Shown here piece after piece: positions 7,107-20,660 of a stretch of 33,974 nucleotides of DNA. The notes beneath the pieces are model-generated. The model saw only the letters and a program-made list of their open reading frames with translations, was not told the origin of the DNA and ran no database searches. The stretch's first letter is position 1, and the number at the start of each line of letters is the position of its first letter. Made by a program: the position numbers and the translations under genes. The stretch comes from Longilinea sp. Its GTDB lineage: Bacteria > Chloroflexota > Anaerolineae > Anaerolineales > Anaerolineaceae. The stretch covers positions 1-33,974 of the forward strand of contig JAPKMQ010000008.1 in the NCBI GenBank assembly GCA_026645875.1, written 5' to 3'.

Positions 7107-9947
7107 TTACTTTTCCGCCGGTTTCTTCCGTGCAGACGGCTTTTTCACCTCGTCCAGCGGCGCGGTTGACGGTTTTTTGACTGTTTTGTCGCTGGTGGGT
7201 TTGGGGACGCCGGCTTTGGACGGCACGGGGGGCTTTCCTCCGCCGGTCGGTTTTGGGGGAACCTTCTTCTCAGCCGAGGAAGTCTTCTTTGGCGCGGCCG
7301 GTTTTTCAGCCGGTTTATTGGCTGTTTTTGCGGCTGCACCAGCCGTTTTTTTGGCAGCCGGTTTGGCTGCTGTCTTCTTCGCGGCTGGTTTGGATTTGGC
7401 TGCCGAAGTGGCTTTTGGTTTCTTGCCGCCGTCGACATCCAGGAGCGTGGGTTGCTCCACGGTTTGGGGCGCAGCCGCGGCTTTCGTCTTGATCGCCGCC
7501 GCCTTGCCCTCCCAGAATTCAAGGCTGTCAAAAGGCGCGGCCAGTTCCAGGGCGGCGTCGCCTGCCTTGACCGGAACCAGCTCCTTTCCCATGGCGCCGC
7601 GCTTCGCGGCAGGAATCTCATCCACGCGCACCTGTTTTGCCGCCAGCACCTGCATGTGAATCCAACCCGTCGTGTTCTTCTTCCCGACCAACAAACCAAC
7701 CAGATCAGTACGCGGCGGCAATTTGCACGCGATCACGCCCTGCCCATAGCGGCCTTGCAATGGAAAATCTTCCACTGCCAGGCGCCAGCCCTGGCCGTTT
7801 GACGCCAGCAGCAAGGCCTCCAACCCGGTTTTCACAATCTGAGCGGCACACACCGCGTCGTTGGGCGACAACTTAATTCCGCTAACCCCGCCAGCGATCA
7901 GGCCCATCGGGCGCACTTCCTTTTCCGAGAAGCGGATGGCCATGCCGCGTGCCGTGAGCAGCAATATTTCCTCCTCGCCACGGGTCAGGAAGGTCCAACC
8001 CAGCAAATCCTCGCCGTCCACCTTGCACAGGGTAAAGGATTGCGTGGATGGCCCGGGCAGATCGTTGACGGAGGTCTTCTTGACCATGCCCTGCTGCGTG
8101 ACGGCCACGACAAACCGCTCCACCTCCTTATCCCGCTGGAAGGGTACGCAAAACATGCCCACCAGCATGGAATCCTGGTCGAGGGAGGAAATTTTATAAA
8201 ATGGAACGCCGTCTCCAAATTTCTCCACCTCAGGCAGCGCGTGCAGCGCAATGGCAGCTGCTTTTCCGTCCTGGTCCACAAGGTAAAGCGTCTGGTGCGT
8301 GTCGGCACGCAGCAGGAAGCGCGGCGCCGCCCGGCCGCTGACGCGCGGAAGCTCATCGTTGTTGGTGCGGCCAATGATGCCTTCGGGGGTCACGCCCACC
8401 CAGACCACCTGCGCCGGGGTGATGTCGGTTGCAGTCAAGCGATCCACGGCCGCCTCACCCTCACGCAGTGAAACAATTTGGGTGCGCCGGCGGTCGCCGT
8501 AAGTGGTCTTCATCGCCAACAACTCGGATTCGATCACCTCGCGCATCTTCTTGGGCGATTTTAAAAGCGCTTCCAGTTCCTTGATCTGCGCCATCAAATC
8601 CTTGTACTCATCCTCTATCTTCTTCCGTTCCAGCGCGGCCAAGCGGCGCAGGGGCAGTTCAAGGATCGCGCGCGACTGAAGCTCAGAAAGTGAAAAACGC
8701 TTCATCAGGCGGGCATGGGCGGTTTCCACGTCAGGCGCGGCCCGGATCAACGCGATCACCTCATCCAGGAACTTGATGGCGATGCGCAGTCCCTCAAGGA
8801 TATGCGCGCGCGCCCTGGCCTTCGCCAAGTCAAACTCGGCACGCCGGCGGACGACCTCCAGGCGGTGTTCAAGATAAACGCGCAGCGCCTGTTTGAGCGT
8901 CAACAAATGGGGCTCATTATCCACCAGCGCCAGCAGGTTGATGCTGAAAGTGGATTGCAAAGGCGTACGTTTATACAGTTCGCGCAGAATATTGTTCTCG
9001 GCGGCGGCCTTGTTGAGTTCGATCACAATCCGCATGCCCTGGCGGTCCGACTCATCCCGCAGGTCGCTGATACCCTCCAGGTTTCCTTCTCTCACCAGCT
9101 CGGCGATGCGCTCGATCAGCGCGGCCTTGTTGACCTGGTAGGGCAACTCGTTGATGATAATGCGGCTCTTGCCGCGTCCCATATCCTCCAGGTGCACTCG
9201 TCCGCGAACGGTCACCCGGCCTTTGCCGGTGGCATACGCCCCAAGCAATTCATTTGTATCGTGCTCCTGCAGGATGATGCCCCCCGTGGGAAAATCCGGG
9301 CCTTTGACGAAACGCATCAGATCGGTAATGGACACATCATCCAGTTTTTCCCAGCCATGCAACATGAAGATCAGCGCGTCAATCACCTCGGCCAGGTTGT
9401 GCGGCGGAATACTGGTTGCCATGCCTACCGCAATCCCGGAAGCACCATTCACCAGCAGGTTGGGCACCGCCGCGGGTAACACATCCGGCTCATCAAGCGA
9501 ACCGTCAAAATTGCGCCCGAAATTGACTGTATTCCGGTCGAGCTGATTGAGAATTTCAATGGCAAAAGGTGTCAGGCGTGCTTCAGTATAGCGCATCGCC
9601 GCGGGCGGGTCCCCGTCCACGCTGCCAAAATTGCCCTGGCCGTCCACCAGCATATTGCGCATGGAAAAATCCTGGCCCAGGCGTGCCATGGCCTCATAAA
9701 CGGCCATATCACCGTGGGGATGGTACTTCCCCAGCACTTCGCCTACGATTCTGGCGGATTTCTTGAACGCCGAATCCGGGCGCAATCCCATGTCGTACAT
9801 GGCATACAGAATGCGCCGCTGCACCGGTTTTAGCCCGTCCCGCGCATCGGGGAGCGCACGGGCAATGATCACGCTCATGGCATAATCAAGATAGGATTGC
9901 TGCATTTCGTGGTCGATATCAATCTTACGGATCTGGCCAATTTCCAT
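7107..9947 (-). CDS. gyrA: Type IIA DNA topoisomerase subunit A (DNA gyrase subunit A-type)
   Basis: [106 protein letters not shown], six-bladed CTD-like repeats, plus an A/K/P-rich C-terminal tail. Confidence 0.93.
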   Translation of the reverse strand: MEIGQIRKIDIDHEMQQSYLDYAMSVIIARALPDARDGLKPVQRRILYAMYDMGLRPDSAFKKSARIVGEVLGKYHPHGDMAVYEAMARLGQDFSMRNMLVDGQGNFGSVDGDPPAAMRYTEARLTPFAIEILNQLDRNTVNFGRNFDGSLDEPDVLPAAVPNLLVNGASGIAVGMATSIPPHNLAEVIDALIFMLHGWEKLDDVSITDLMRFVKGPDFPTGGIILQEHDTNELLGAYATGKGRVTVRGRVHLEDMGRGKSRIIINELPYQVNKAALIERIAELVREGNLEGISDLRDESDRQGMRIVIELNKAAAENNILRELYKRTPLQSTFSINLLALVDNEPHLLTLKQALRVYLEHRLEVVRRRAEFDLAKARARAHILEGLRIAIKFLDEVIALIRAAPDVETAHARLMKRFSLSELQSRAILELPLRRLAALERKKIEDEYKDLMAQIKELEALLKSPKKMREVIESELLAMKTTYGDRRRTQIVSLREGEAAVDRLTATDITPAQVVWVGVTPEGIIGRTNNDELPRVSGRAAPRFLLRADTHQTLYLVDQDGKAAAIALHALPEVEKFGDGVPFYKISSLDQDSMLVGMFCVPFQRDKEVERFVVAVTQQGMVKKTSVNDLPGPSTQSFTLCKVDGEDLLGWTFLTRGEEEILLLTARGMAIRFSEKEVRPMGLIAGGVSGIKLSPNDAVCAAQIVKTGLEALLLASNGQGWRLAVEDFPLQGRYGQGVIACKLPPRTDLVGLLVGKKNTTGWIHMQVLAAKQVRVDEIPAAKRGAMGKELVPVKAGDAALELAAPFDSLEFWEGKAAAIKTKAAAAPQTVEQPTLLDVDGGKKPKATSAAKSKPAAKKTAAKPAAKKTAGAAAKTANKPAEKPAAPKKTSSAEKKVPPKPTGGGKPPVPSKAGVPKPTSDKTVKKPSTAPLDEVKKPSARKKPAEK

Positions 9948-10009
9948 TCATGCACTCCAGGGTTGGATTGAAACAATAATTCCAGCGATTCTCATTGTAC
10001 TTGAAATCA

Positions 10010-10042
10010 AAAAAGCCTGAGGAAACAATCCTCAGGCTTTTT
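10010..10042 (-). terminator. Intrinsic terminator downstream of rpoC
   Basis: AAAAAGCCTGAGG-AAACAAT-CCTCAGGCTTTTT: 13-bp perfect stem followed by a T-tract on the - strand. Confidence 0.92.
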
Positions 10043-10067
10043 GTGGTTAACTCATTGCCAGCAGCAA

Positions 10068-14303
<4,236 letters not shown>

Positions 14304-14435
14304 TAAAATCGCCTCCTGAACTGAGAACCGTGACAGATAGATTAATGATTGCTTAACCAATTTCAGCGCACAGGAGTTTTCTCGCCGGCGCTGTAATACA
14401 AATCAATGACGGGTATAGCACACATGCAAACGGAC

Positions 14436-14462
14436 ATTATATCACAAAATGTGTAATGTCAA
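14436..14462 (-). promoter_or_regulatory. Sigma-A-type promoter for rpoC
   Basis: On - strand TTGACA (14462-14457), 15-nt spacer, TATAAT (14441-14436); about 125-nt leader to the GTG start. Spacer is shorter than the 17-nt optimum. Confidence 0.65.
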
Positions 14463-14517
14463 GCACCGAATTTTCGTTTTTCCGGCTTTCCTTGCGTTCC
14501 ATCCGCCGAGGTGCATT

Positions 14518-17500
14518 TCAGGAGGAACGCGATTCGGGGATTTCAAAATAAAAGGTGCTGCCCTTGCCAAGCTGGCTTTCCACCCAAACGCGCCCTTTGT
14601 GCCGCTCGGCGATCGACTTTACGATGGCCAACCCAAGCCCGGTTCCGCGCTGTTGGTAGGCTTCGCGGCGGCCGCTGCGGTAGAATTTTTCGAACAGCCG
14701 CGGTAGATCCAGGGGCGCGATCCCGATGCCATTGTCGTTCACTTCAAACAAAATGCTATCCGCGCGGCGCATCAACCGGACTTTCACATGGCCGTTGGTG
14801 TGCGTGTATTTCACCGCGTTTTCAATCAGGTTGTAAAACGCCTGTTGCAGCAAGGCCGGGTCAGCATCGACGACAATCGGTTGCAGGTCAGTGGTATCCA
14901 ACGCCAGGGTGATGTTATTCTGAACCGCCTGCGGCTGCAGGGAAGTCATCACCTGGTCCACAATCTCGTTGAGAAGCACCCGTTCGGTCCGCAAGCCAAT
15001 GCCGGTTTCAATGCGACCCAAATCCAGCAAGTTGTTCACCAGGCGGGTCATATTCTCCACCCCGGTCATGATTTTGCGGGTATAGCCCTGCTGCTGGTCG
15101 TTCAATTCGCCGACCATCTGAAGCATGGCAGTGTAGCCTTTCATGAGCGTCAGAGGCGAGCGCAAATCGTGACTGACCGTGGAGACAAAGTCGGACTTGA
15201 TCGCGTCCAACTCCTTATACTGGGTGATGTCCTGTAGGATTAAGATTCGTCCCACTTTGCGCGCCTCAGCCACAACCGAGGATACGCTGGCGTGGTAAAC
15301 CTTGTTGTTCGGAAGTGTGATTTCGCTGGATTGGATGCGATCCGTCAACGGCGCTTTGGCCAGATTAAGCAGTTCCGTAACGGCCAGCACGTCCTCCATG
15401 TTCCTGCCTGTGGTGGCCGAGGCAATCAGGCCGACTGTTTGCAGCGCTGCAGGGTTAACCAGCAGTAGCCGGCCCTGCTCATCGAATACCAGGACGGGTT
15501 CGGGCGTGGAGGAAAGGACCGCCTCCAGCCGCTGGCGTCCCACTTCGGCGTTGGCGTACAGGTTGGCGTTGGCCGCAGCGAGCGCAGCCTGAGCAGTCAA
15601 CGTGGAAATAAACCGGATTTCCTCCTCGGAAAATTGCCGGGGGGTATCATAACCGACCCACAAGGCACCAAAGAACAGGCTCTCATGGTAAATCGGCATG
15701 GCCAATAATGCGGCCGGCGCAGGCTGGCCGGCTTTCAAATTCAGCCGGCGCATGCGCGCCATGTTGGGCATCACCAAAACGTCCATGCGCTGGACCTGTT
15801 CGATGATCAAGGCATCCAGGCCAGAGTACAGGTTGGCGGCCGGGCCAGCGCCAAAGGAGGCCGGTTGCCCTTCCACCTGCCCCAGGGAAACCGGTTGAAC
15901 GATCACAACCCGGGCTGTCGACACGCCATCTCCCAGAGCGGCATGGATGATCGGCGCTACGGCTTTTTCAATCTCCAGGTTGGCTGCCACGCCCTGGCTG
16001 ACCGTGAGCAGGCGGTTCAACTCGTGCAGACGCGCCTTCAAGCTCAGCCGCATGCGTTCAAACGCGCCGCTGAGCTGCCCCACCTCGTCAACCCCGGAAA
16101 CCATCAGAGGAGAATCCAACTGCCCCTGCGAGATCAGTGCGGCCTGCGATGCTACCGTGCGCAGCGTGGTTGTAATCCCGCGCAGGCTGAAGCGCAGAAG
16201 TACGAATACCACCACGATTAACCCCAACAGGATGAGCAACAAAGGCACCGCAATGCTTAATGCCAGGCTCTGAACCTGCGTCGATGGAAGGTTGACAACC
16301 GCCTTCCAGGAATGTCCCAGACTCGGTTGAACGAACACCATGCGCTGCGTGCCCATCTGCGAAATTTCTTCAAAAAAATCCGCTGTTTCCGGGATCTTAC
16401 CCGGATAGTCGCTCATCACCAGCGAAGAGGTATTCAGGGTGGTATAGAGAATTTTTCCAAATTCATCCAGGATCACGCCTTCGCCGCCCATCGCGCTGAT
16501 CTCTTGCAACGCTTGGATCGCGGGTTGGGTAAACGGGTTGCTCTGCATGTCCGTCCACCCCATGATAACCCCCAGACCAGATCCAGTCGCATCCTGGATG
16601 GCGGCAACAAACACAACTTGTGCAGATGTTTCGCCGGGAATCGCGTTCAGCGTGTAGGTCTGCACCAGGACGCCCTTCATGGCTAAATCGATCGCAGTTT
16701 TTTCCTGATCGCCCAACGAGAACTGGCGGTCACCCGGGGCCTGGGCAATCAGCATGCCGCTGGCATCAAACAGCCCCAGCCGGGTGAAAAATGGCACCGA
16801 GCGGAGCATCTGTTCCAACTCAGCCACCTGGTTCTCCGGCGGCATGGTCATCAGGTCTGGCTGCGCATGGCTTAACACCAGTCCCTGTCCGCTCTCAAGA
16901 AAATACGGAATGCTGCCAGAGGCTACCTGGGCGGTGGTGGACAACCGCTCCCGGATCATTTGCCTGGCAGCATTTCCGGCCACGATCCAATCGCCAAACA
17001 TGATCGCCAGCAAGAGCGCGGCAATCAATGGGAATGTCCATAGGAAAAAGCGCACCTGAAGGCTGGTCTCGGAAGGTGAGGGAACCAACGGCCCCGACCG
17101 GCCCCACAATTTGGGCTTCACGATGTAAATGATTTCAGCCACCACGCAGGCGGTCAGAAGCTCAAGAATCCGAACCATTACCACCGGCCACGAACCAGTC
17201 AGCGCATAATCCAACCGTACTGAGACCTCACCTCTTGCGGAGAAAAAGGTAGTGGTCAGGATGATTGGAATCAGGACCAGGCCAATGGCGACCGCCGCGC
17301 CCAGCGGATTGCGTAGGAAACGAAAGAAACCGGTCCGGTAGCGCTGCCGGACAGCTGCCGAAAAGAGCAGCGCCAGGATGCCAAACTCCAATGGCGTGAA
17401 CAGGCTATGCGTTTCCCAGCGGGCAAACAGGAAACCGCTGAACATGGCGATCGCCACCGACGCTAGCGGTCCAAATAGCCCGGCTGCCAGCACCCAGGGC

Positions 17501-17796
17501 ACCGCCTGGAAGAACATCAACGCTGGAGAGGAAAAATCGCGGGGCAGGTTGGGCAACGTAACCGCGCCGTCGCCCGGCAGACGGATGCCTATGAAAAGCG
17601 TGGTAATGGGTACGACCGCCACCAACAAAGCCAGCAACGGCCAGCGCCGCTTATACCGCTCCAGGCCGGGTTCCCACCAATGCCGGATCCCCAAGAGCAG
17701 AAGCGCAGCCAGCGTCACCCAACCGATCCAGGCGCCAGCCCCGGTTGGAAGATCAATGTACGCTGTATTTGCTAGAAGCGAGAGAATATTCTGCAT
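14518..17796 (-). CDS. Membrane sensor histidine kinase (multi-TM N-terminus, extracytoplasmic sensor, HAMP, GAF, PAS, HisKA, HATPase_c)
   Basis: H-box FVSTVSHDLRSPLTLMKGYTAML; N-box YNLIENAVKYT; G boxes VNDNGIGIAP and RGTGLGLAIVKSIAERHKGRVWVESQLGKGSTFYFEIP; HAMP-like SLRGITTTLRTVASQAALISQGQLDSPLMVSGVDEVGQLSGAFERM. Confidence 0.93.
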   Translation of the reverse strand: MQNILSLLANTAYIDLPTGAGAWIGWVTLAALLLLGIRHWWEPGLERYKRRWPLLALLVAVVPITTLFIGIRLPGDGAVTLPNLPRDFSSPALMFFQAVPWVLAAGLFGPLASVAIAMFSGFLFARWETHSLFTPLEFGILALLFSAAVRQRYRTGFFRFLRNPLGAAVAIGLVLIPIILTTTFFSARGEVSVRLDYALTGSWPVVMVRILELLTACVVAEIIYIVKPKLWGRSGPLVPSPSETSLQVRFFLWTFPLIAALLLAIMFGDWIVAGNAARQMIRERLSTTAQVASGSIPYFLESGQGLVLSHAQPDLMTMPPENQVAELEQMLRSVPFFTRLGLFDASGMLIAQAPGDRQFSLGDQEKTAIDLAMKGVLVQTYTLNAIPGETSAQVVFVAAIQDATGSGLGVIMGWTDMQSNPFTQPAIQALQEISAMGGEGVILDEFGKILYTTLNTSSLVMSDYPGKIPETADFFEEISQMGTQRMVFVQPSLGHSWKAVVNLPSTQVQSLALSIAVPLLLILLGLIVVVFVLLRFSLRGITTTLRTVASQAALISQGQLDSPLMVSGVDEVGQLSGAFERMRLSLKARLHELNRLLTVSQGVAANLEIEKAVAPIIHAALGDGVSTARVVIVQPVSLGQVEGQPASFGAGPAANLYSGLDALIIEQVQRMDVLVMPNMARMRRLNLKAGQPAPAALLAMPIYHESLFFGALWVGYDTPRQFSEEEIRFISTLTAQAALAAANANLYANAEVGRQRLEAVLSSTPEPVLVFDEQGRLLLVNPAALQTVGLIASATTGRNMEDVLAVTELLNLAKAPLTDRIQSSEITLPNNKVYHASVSSVVAEARKVGRILILQDITQYKELDAIKSDFVSTVSHDLRSPLTLMKGYTAMLQMVGELNDQQQGYTRKIMTGVENMTRLVNNLLDLGRIETGIGLRTERVLLNEIVDQVMTSLQPQAVQNNITLALDTTDLQPIVVDADPALLQQAFYNLIENAVKYTHTNGHVKVRLMRRADSILFEVNDNGIGIAPLDLPRLFEKFYRSGRREAYQQRGTGLGLAIVKSIAERHKGRVWVESQLGKGSTFYFEIPESRSS

Positions 17797-17825
17797 TGAG
17801 TAACCTGAACGGCCCCCTGCAGAGT

Positions 17826-17834
17826 ATTATAGCA
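17826..17834 (-). promoter_or_regulatory. Extended -10 promoter-like element (TGCTATAAT) upstream of the kinase gene
   Basis: - strand atgctataatactc about 30 nt upstream of the ATG at 17796; no good -35 hexamer. Confidence 0.45.
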
Positions 17835-17910
17835 TCTGCCGGAGAAGCCAGCCACACGAATTCACAATGGATGAGTGGGTTAACTCAAAAATGGTTGCAG
17901 GAATAGTGCC

Positions 17911-19227
17911 TCAGATCACGCGAATTTTGGCATGCCGGTTAATCGCCGCCCAGGCACCATGGAACAGGATGGACCCTGAACGCCCTGGTGTGGATTTGAT
18001 TTTCTCCAACCATTCATACTCTTTATAAGCAGCCTGCTCAAAGCACTGTTCCGATAAGACCCGACCATTCTGGGTTCGCCGGTCGACGGCGTTCAAGAAC
18101 ATTTCTTCCAGTTGATCCCGATCCGTCTGGATGAGCTGGATGCGGCGTGGATAATCTCGCAGGATGGCCCGGTGCAACCGCTCGTGCTGCCACCAGAGCG
18201 AATCAGGGTTGAAGACCGCTTCCGGTTCAGGACCGGTGTCAGGCACGCCTGATGAGATCCAGACCGGTTTGAAAACCGAGGTACAAGGCGCCGCGGTACC
18301 GGTTACCCAAAAGGTCGGCTCGCGGTCGATGGGTAAATGCGCCACCAGCGATCCGGTCGTCTGGCTGTTTCGAACCGGACCGAAGGATGCGTGCATGCAG
18401 ACCTGCTGGTCAGTTAGCGAACCTGCGGGCACCCAAGAGTGTTGGCCGCCGTGCGACCGTAAAATGGCAATCGCGTCCTTCACAGTGACCTGCGGCGACC
18501 TGGCCTGCAACAGCCTCGATGTGCACGCCTGCCTTGTGTTAGCCTTGCTAAAGCCGGTATACAGCGGCTCGGAATAACAGCGGGCAAAATGAAATTCTTC
18601 CCGTCGATTGCACCAGCCCCGGTCCACGGCGTAATGGATCAAATCCGCCGATGCCAGGTCCCAGCGGTTGCCGATGGTGATTCCGTTGGAAATCGAACGA
18701 ATGCCGGTCACCCGTTCAGCCGCCCATTGCCTGCCGGCGGTTTCCAGCACCCAGCTTTCGTGCAAATCGGTGATCAGGAAGCTGTTCTGATAAAAAAACT
18801 GGTGGGTAAGACCGCAATTGCCGCTCTGGCCGTATTGCTCCAGCAATTGCGTGATCACCAGCAATGCCTCCTGCGCGCTGGCGCCACGCTCCAATCCCAA
18901 CCGGAGCAAGTCCATCCCAATCAACCCCGGGCTGGCTTCCTGGCCAACTTTTGTGAACAGCGCTTCATTGCCAATCGTCACGCCGCATTCGTTCGCGCCC
19001 ATTTCCGCGCCCCACATCCAGAACGGTTTGGAGACCAGAACCGCGTGCGTATGGCCGGCCTGGGGGATTTCAATGTAGGTGCATTTCAAGCGACTGCCGG
19101 CGGAATGATCGGCCGCGGGATAGCAAACCACCCACTGGGCTTCATTGGCCTCGCGGTCCGAATTCTTGCCGAAGATGACGCTGCCGTCTGCCGTCGTATT
19201 GCCTGGAGCCACAAAGGTATCGCACAT
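17911..19227 (-). CDS. C69/secernin-like Ntn-hydrolase family dipeptidase
   Basis: MCDTFVAPGNTTADGSVIFGKNSDREANEAQ: Cys2 nucleophile right after Met, hallmark of C69/U34; NECGVTIGNEA, GMDLLRLGLERGASAQEAL. Confidence 0.87.
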   Translation of the reverse strand: MCDTFVAPGNTTADGSVIFGKNSDREANEAQWVVCYPAADHSAGSRLKCTYIEIPQAGHTHAVLVSKPFWMWGAEMGANECGVTIGNEALFTKVGQEASPGLIGMDLLRLGLERGASAQEALLVITQLLEQYGQSGNCGLTHQFFYQNSFLITDLHESWVLETAGRQWAAERVTGIRSISNGITIGNRWDLASADLIHYAVDRGWCNRREEFHFARCYSEPLYTGFSKANTRQACTSRLLQARSPQVTVKDAIAILRSHGGQHSWVPAGSLTDQQVCMHASFGPVRNSQTTGSLVAHLPIDREPTFWVTGTAAPCTSVFKPVWISSGVPDTGPEPEAVFNPDSLWWQHERLHRAILRDYPRRIQLIQTDRDQLEEMFLNAVDRRTQNGRVLSEQCFEQAAYKEYEWLEKIKSTPGRSGSILFHGAWAAINRHAKIRVI

Positions 19228-19254
19228 CCCGTCACTCCTTGTCCCACCAACGCT

Positions 19255-19959
19255 TTAGTTGGATGCGCCTTTCGCCAGGTGCAAAATCTGGTCAACCACC
19301 TGTTCCGCGCTGACGCCGTCGGAGCAAATCTGCACCGCGTCGCTGGCCGGCCGAAGCGGCGCGACCGCGCGGGTTGAATCGATTTTATCGCGTTTCTTCA
19401 TTGCCTTGAGGATTTTTTCATAATCGGCCGGTTCGCCGCGGTGTTCCAATTCCTCAAAGCGCCGCCGGGCGCGCTCTTCCACGCAAGCATCCAGGTACAC
19501 TTTCAACTCCGCGTCGGGAAAAACCACCGTGCCGATATCGCGCCCCACCATCACAACCTGTCCACGCTGGCCGATGCGCCTCTGCTGCGCCGTCATGGCA
19601 TCGCGTACGCCCGGATAAGCGGAAACCTGCGAAACATTCGCCTCCACTTCCGGCGTTCGAATCTCCCAGGTGACGTCCTCGCCGTCCACCAGCACGTCCG
19701 ACAGGCGGCCATCTGCAAGGCTGGGCGGCTGAACGTCAATTTGCACCTGCTCTGCCAGCCGGGTGACGTCTACCTCCACATCGACCCGTTCCAGGCGCTG
19801 CAATGCGGCCCAGGTGACAGCCCGGTACATAATGCCTGTGTCAAAAAACAGGTAATCCAGTTTTCTGGCCAACAGCACGCCAACGGTTGTTTTACCGGAA
19901 GCTGCCGGGCCGTCGATCGCGATTATCGATGGAAATTTCCGATCCATTGCGTTCCTCAT
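19255..19959 (-). CDS. cmk: Cytidylate kinase
   Basis: IAIDGPAASGKTTVGVLLARKLDYLFFDTGIMYRAVTWAAL, VMVGRDIGTVVFPDAELKVYLDACVEERARRRFEEL. Confidence 0.96.
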   Translation of the reverse strand: MRNAMDRKFPSIIAIDGPAASGKTTVGVLLARKLDYLFFDTGIMYRAVTWAALQRLERVDVEVDVTRLAEQVQIDVQPPSLADGRLSDVLVDGEDVTWEIRTPEVEANVSQVSAYPGVRDAMTAQQRRIGQRGQVVMVGRDIGTVVFPDAELKVYLDACVEERARRRFEELEHRGEPADYEKILKAMKKRDKIDSTRAVAPLRPASDAVQICSDGVSAEQVVDQILHLAKGASN

Positions 19960-20645
19960 GAGAAAGAGTTGGTATCATATACGCCGCGGTACTCGGATGG
20001 CAGCAACGCTGCGATGTGCAGCATGACCTGGTCGGCATTTTTTTGCAGCGCTTCCCGCCGGTCCGGCGAAACCGAATCCAGCGTGGGAAGGTGGAACGGT
20101 TTGCCGATGCGCATTTCAAGCCCCGGCCGCTTGAGCGCCACCACGCGTTTTAGAAAATCTTGCGTGCTTCCCACCACACCCACCGGCACAATCGGCACGC
20201 GGGCTTTTTCCGCCAAAAAGGCAATCCCCCATTTAGCCCGGCGCAGACCGGGCTGGCGGGTCAACCGGCCTTCCGGCGAGATCAATAACGCATGGCCTGA
20301 GTTAAGCGCTTGCACCGCTTTAATCAAGGGTTCCCGGCTGACCTGATCGCGGTCCAGCGGAATACCGCCATACATGCGCGCGAGCAGCTTTTTATCTGGC
20401 TCATGCCAGACTTCCACCGCGCCGATGGCTTCCGGAGCCGTCGGCCACAGCGTCAGTAAAAATGGCGGCTCAAATATGGAGATGTGGTTAAACGCAATCA
20501 GGTAGGCCCCATCCGCGGGAACGTTTTCCAGGCCAGTAATGGTCACCCGTGCGAGCGTGCGATAGAGCAAACCGCCAACGCCGCGGATCAGGCCGCGGCC
20601 AATGCGGTTGCCGAACGAGACGCGGTAGGTTTCAGAAGCGTTCAC
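19956..20645 (-). CDS. PlsC-type lysophospholipid (1-acyl-sn-glycerol-3-phosphate) acyltransferase family
   Basis: NHISIFE (NHX4D-like motif), GGIPLDRD, ISPEGRLTR, VPIVPVGVVG; ATGA overlap with cmk. Confidence 0.9.
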   Translation of the reverse strand: MNASETYRVSFGNRIGRGLIRGVGGLLYRTLARVTITGLENVPADGAYLIAFNHISIFEPPFLLTLWPTAPEAIGAVEVWHEPDKKLLARMYGGIPLDRDQVSREPLIKAVQALNSGHALLISPEGRLTRQPGLRRAKWGIAFLAEKARVPIVPVGVVGSTQDFLKRVVALKRPGLEMRIGKPFHLPTLDSVSPDRREALQKNADQVMLHIAALLPSEYRGVYDTNSFS

Positions 20646-20660
20646 CGGTGGCCACTTGGG

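Noticed and set aside
7177-7659. 160-aa Gly/Ala/Phe-rich + strand ORF
   Set aside because: Result of the stop-poor Lys/Ala/Pro tail of the topoisomerase read on the opposite strand.
18589-20346. + strand ORFs of 262 aa and 301 aa over the C69/cmk/plsC genes
   Set aside because: They overlap well-supported - strand genes with clear catalytic motifs.
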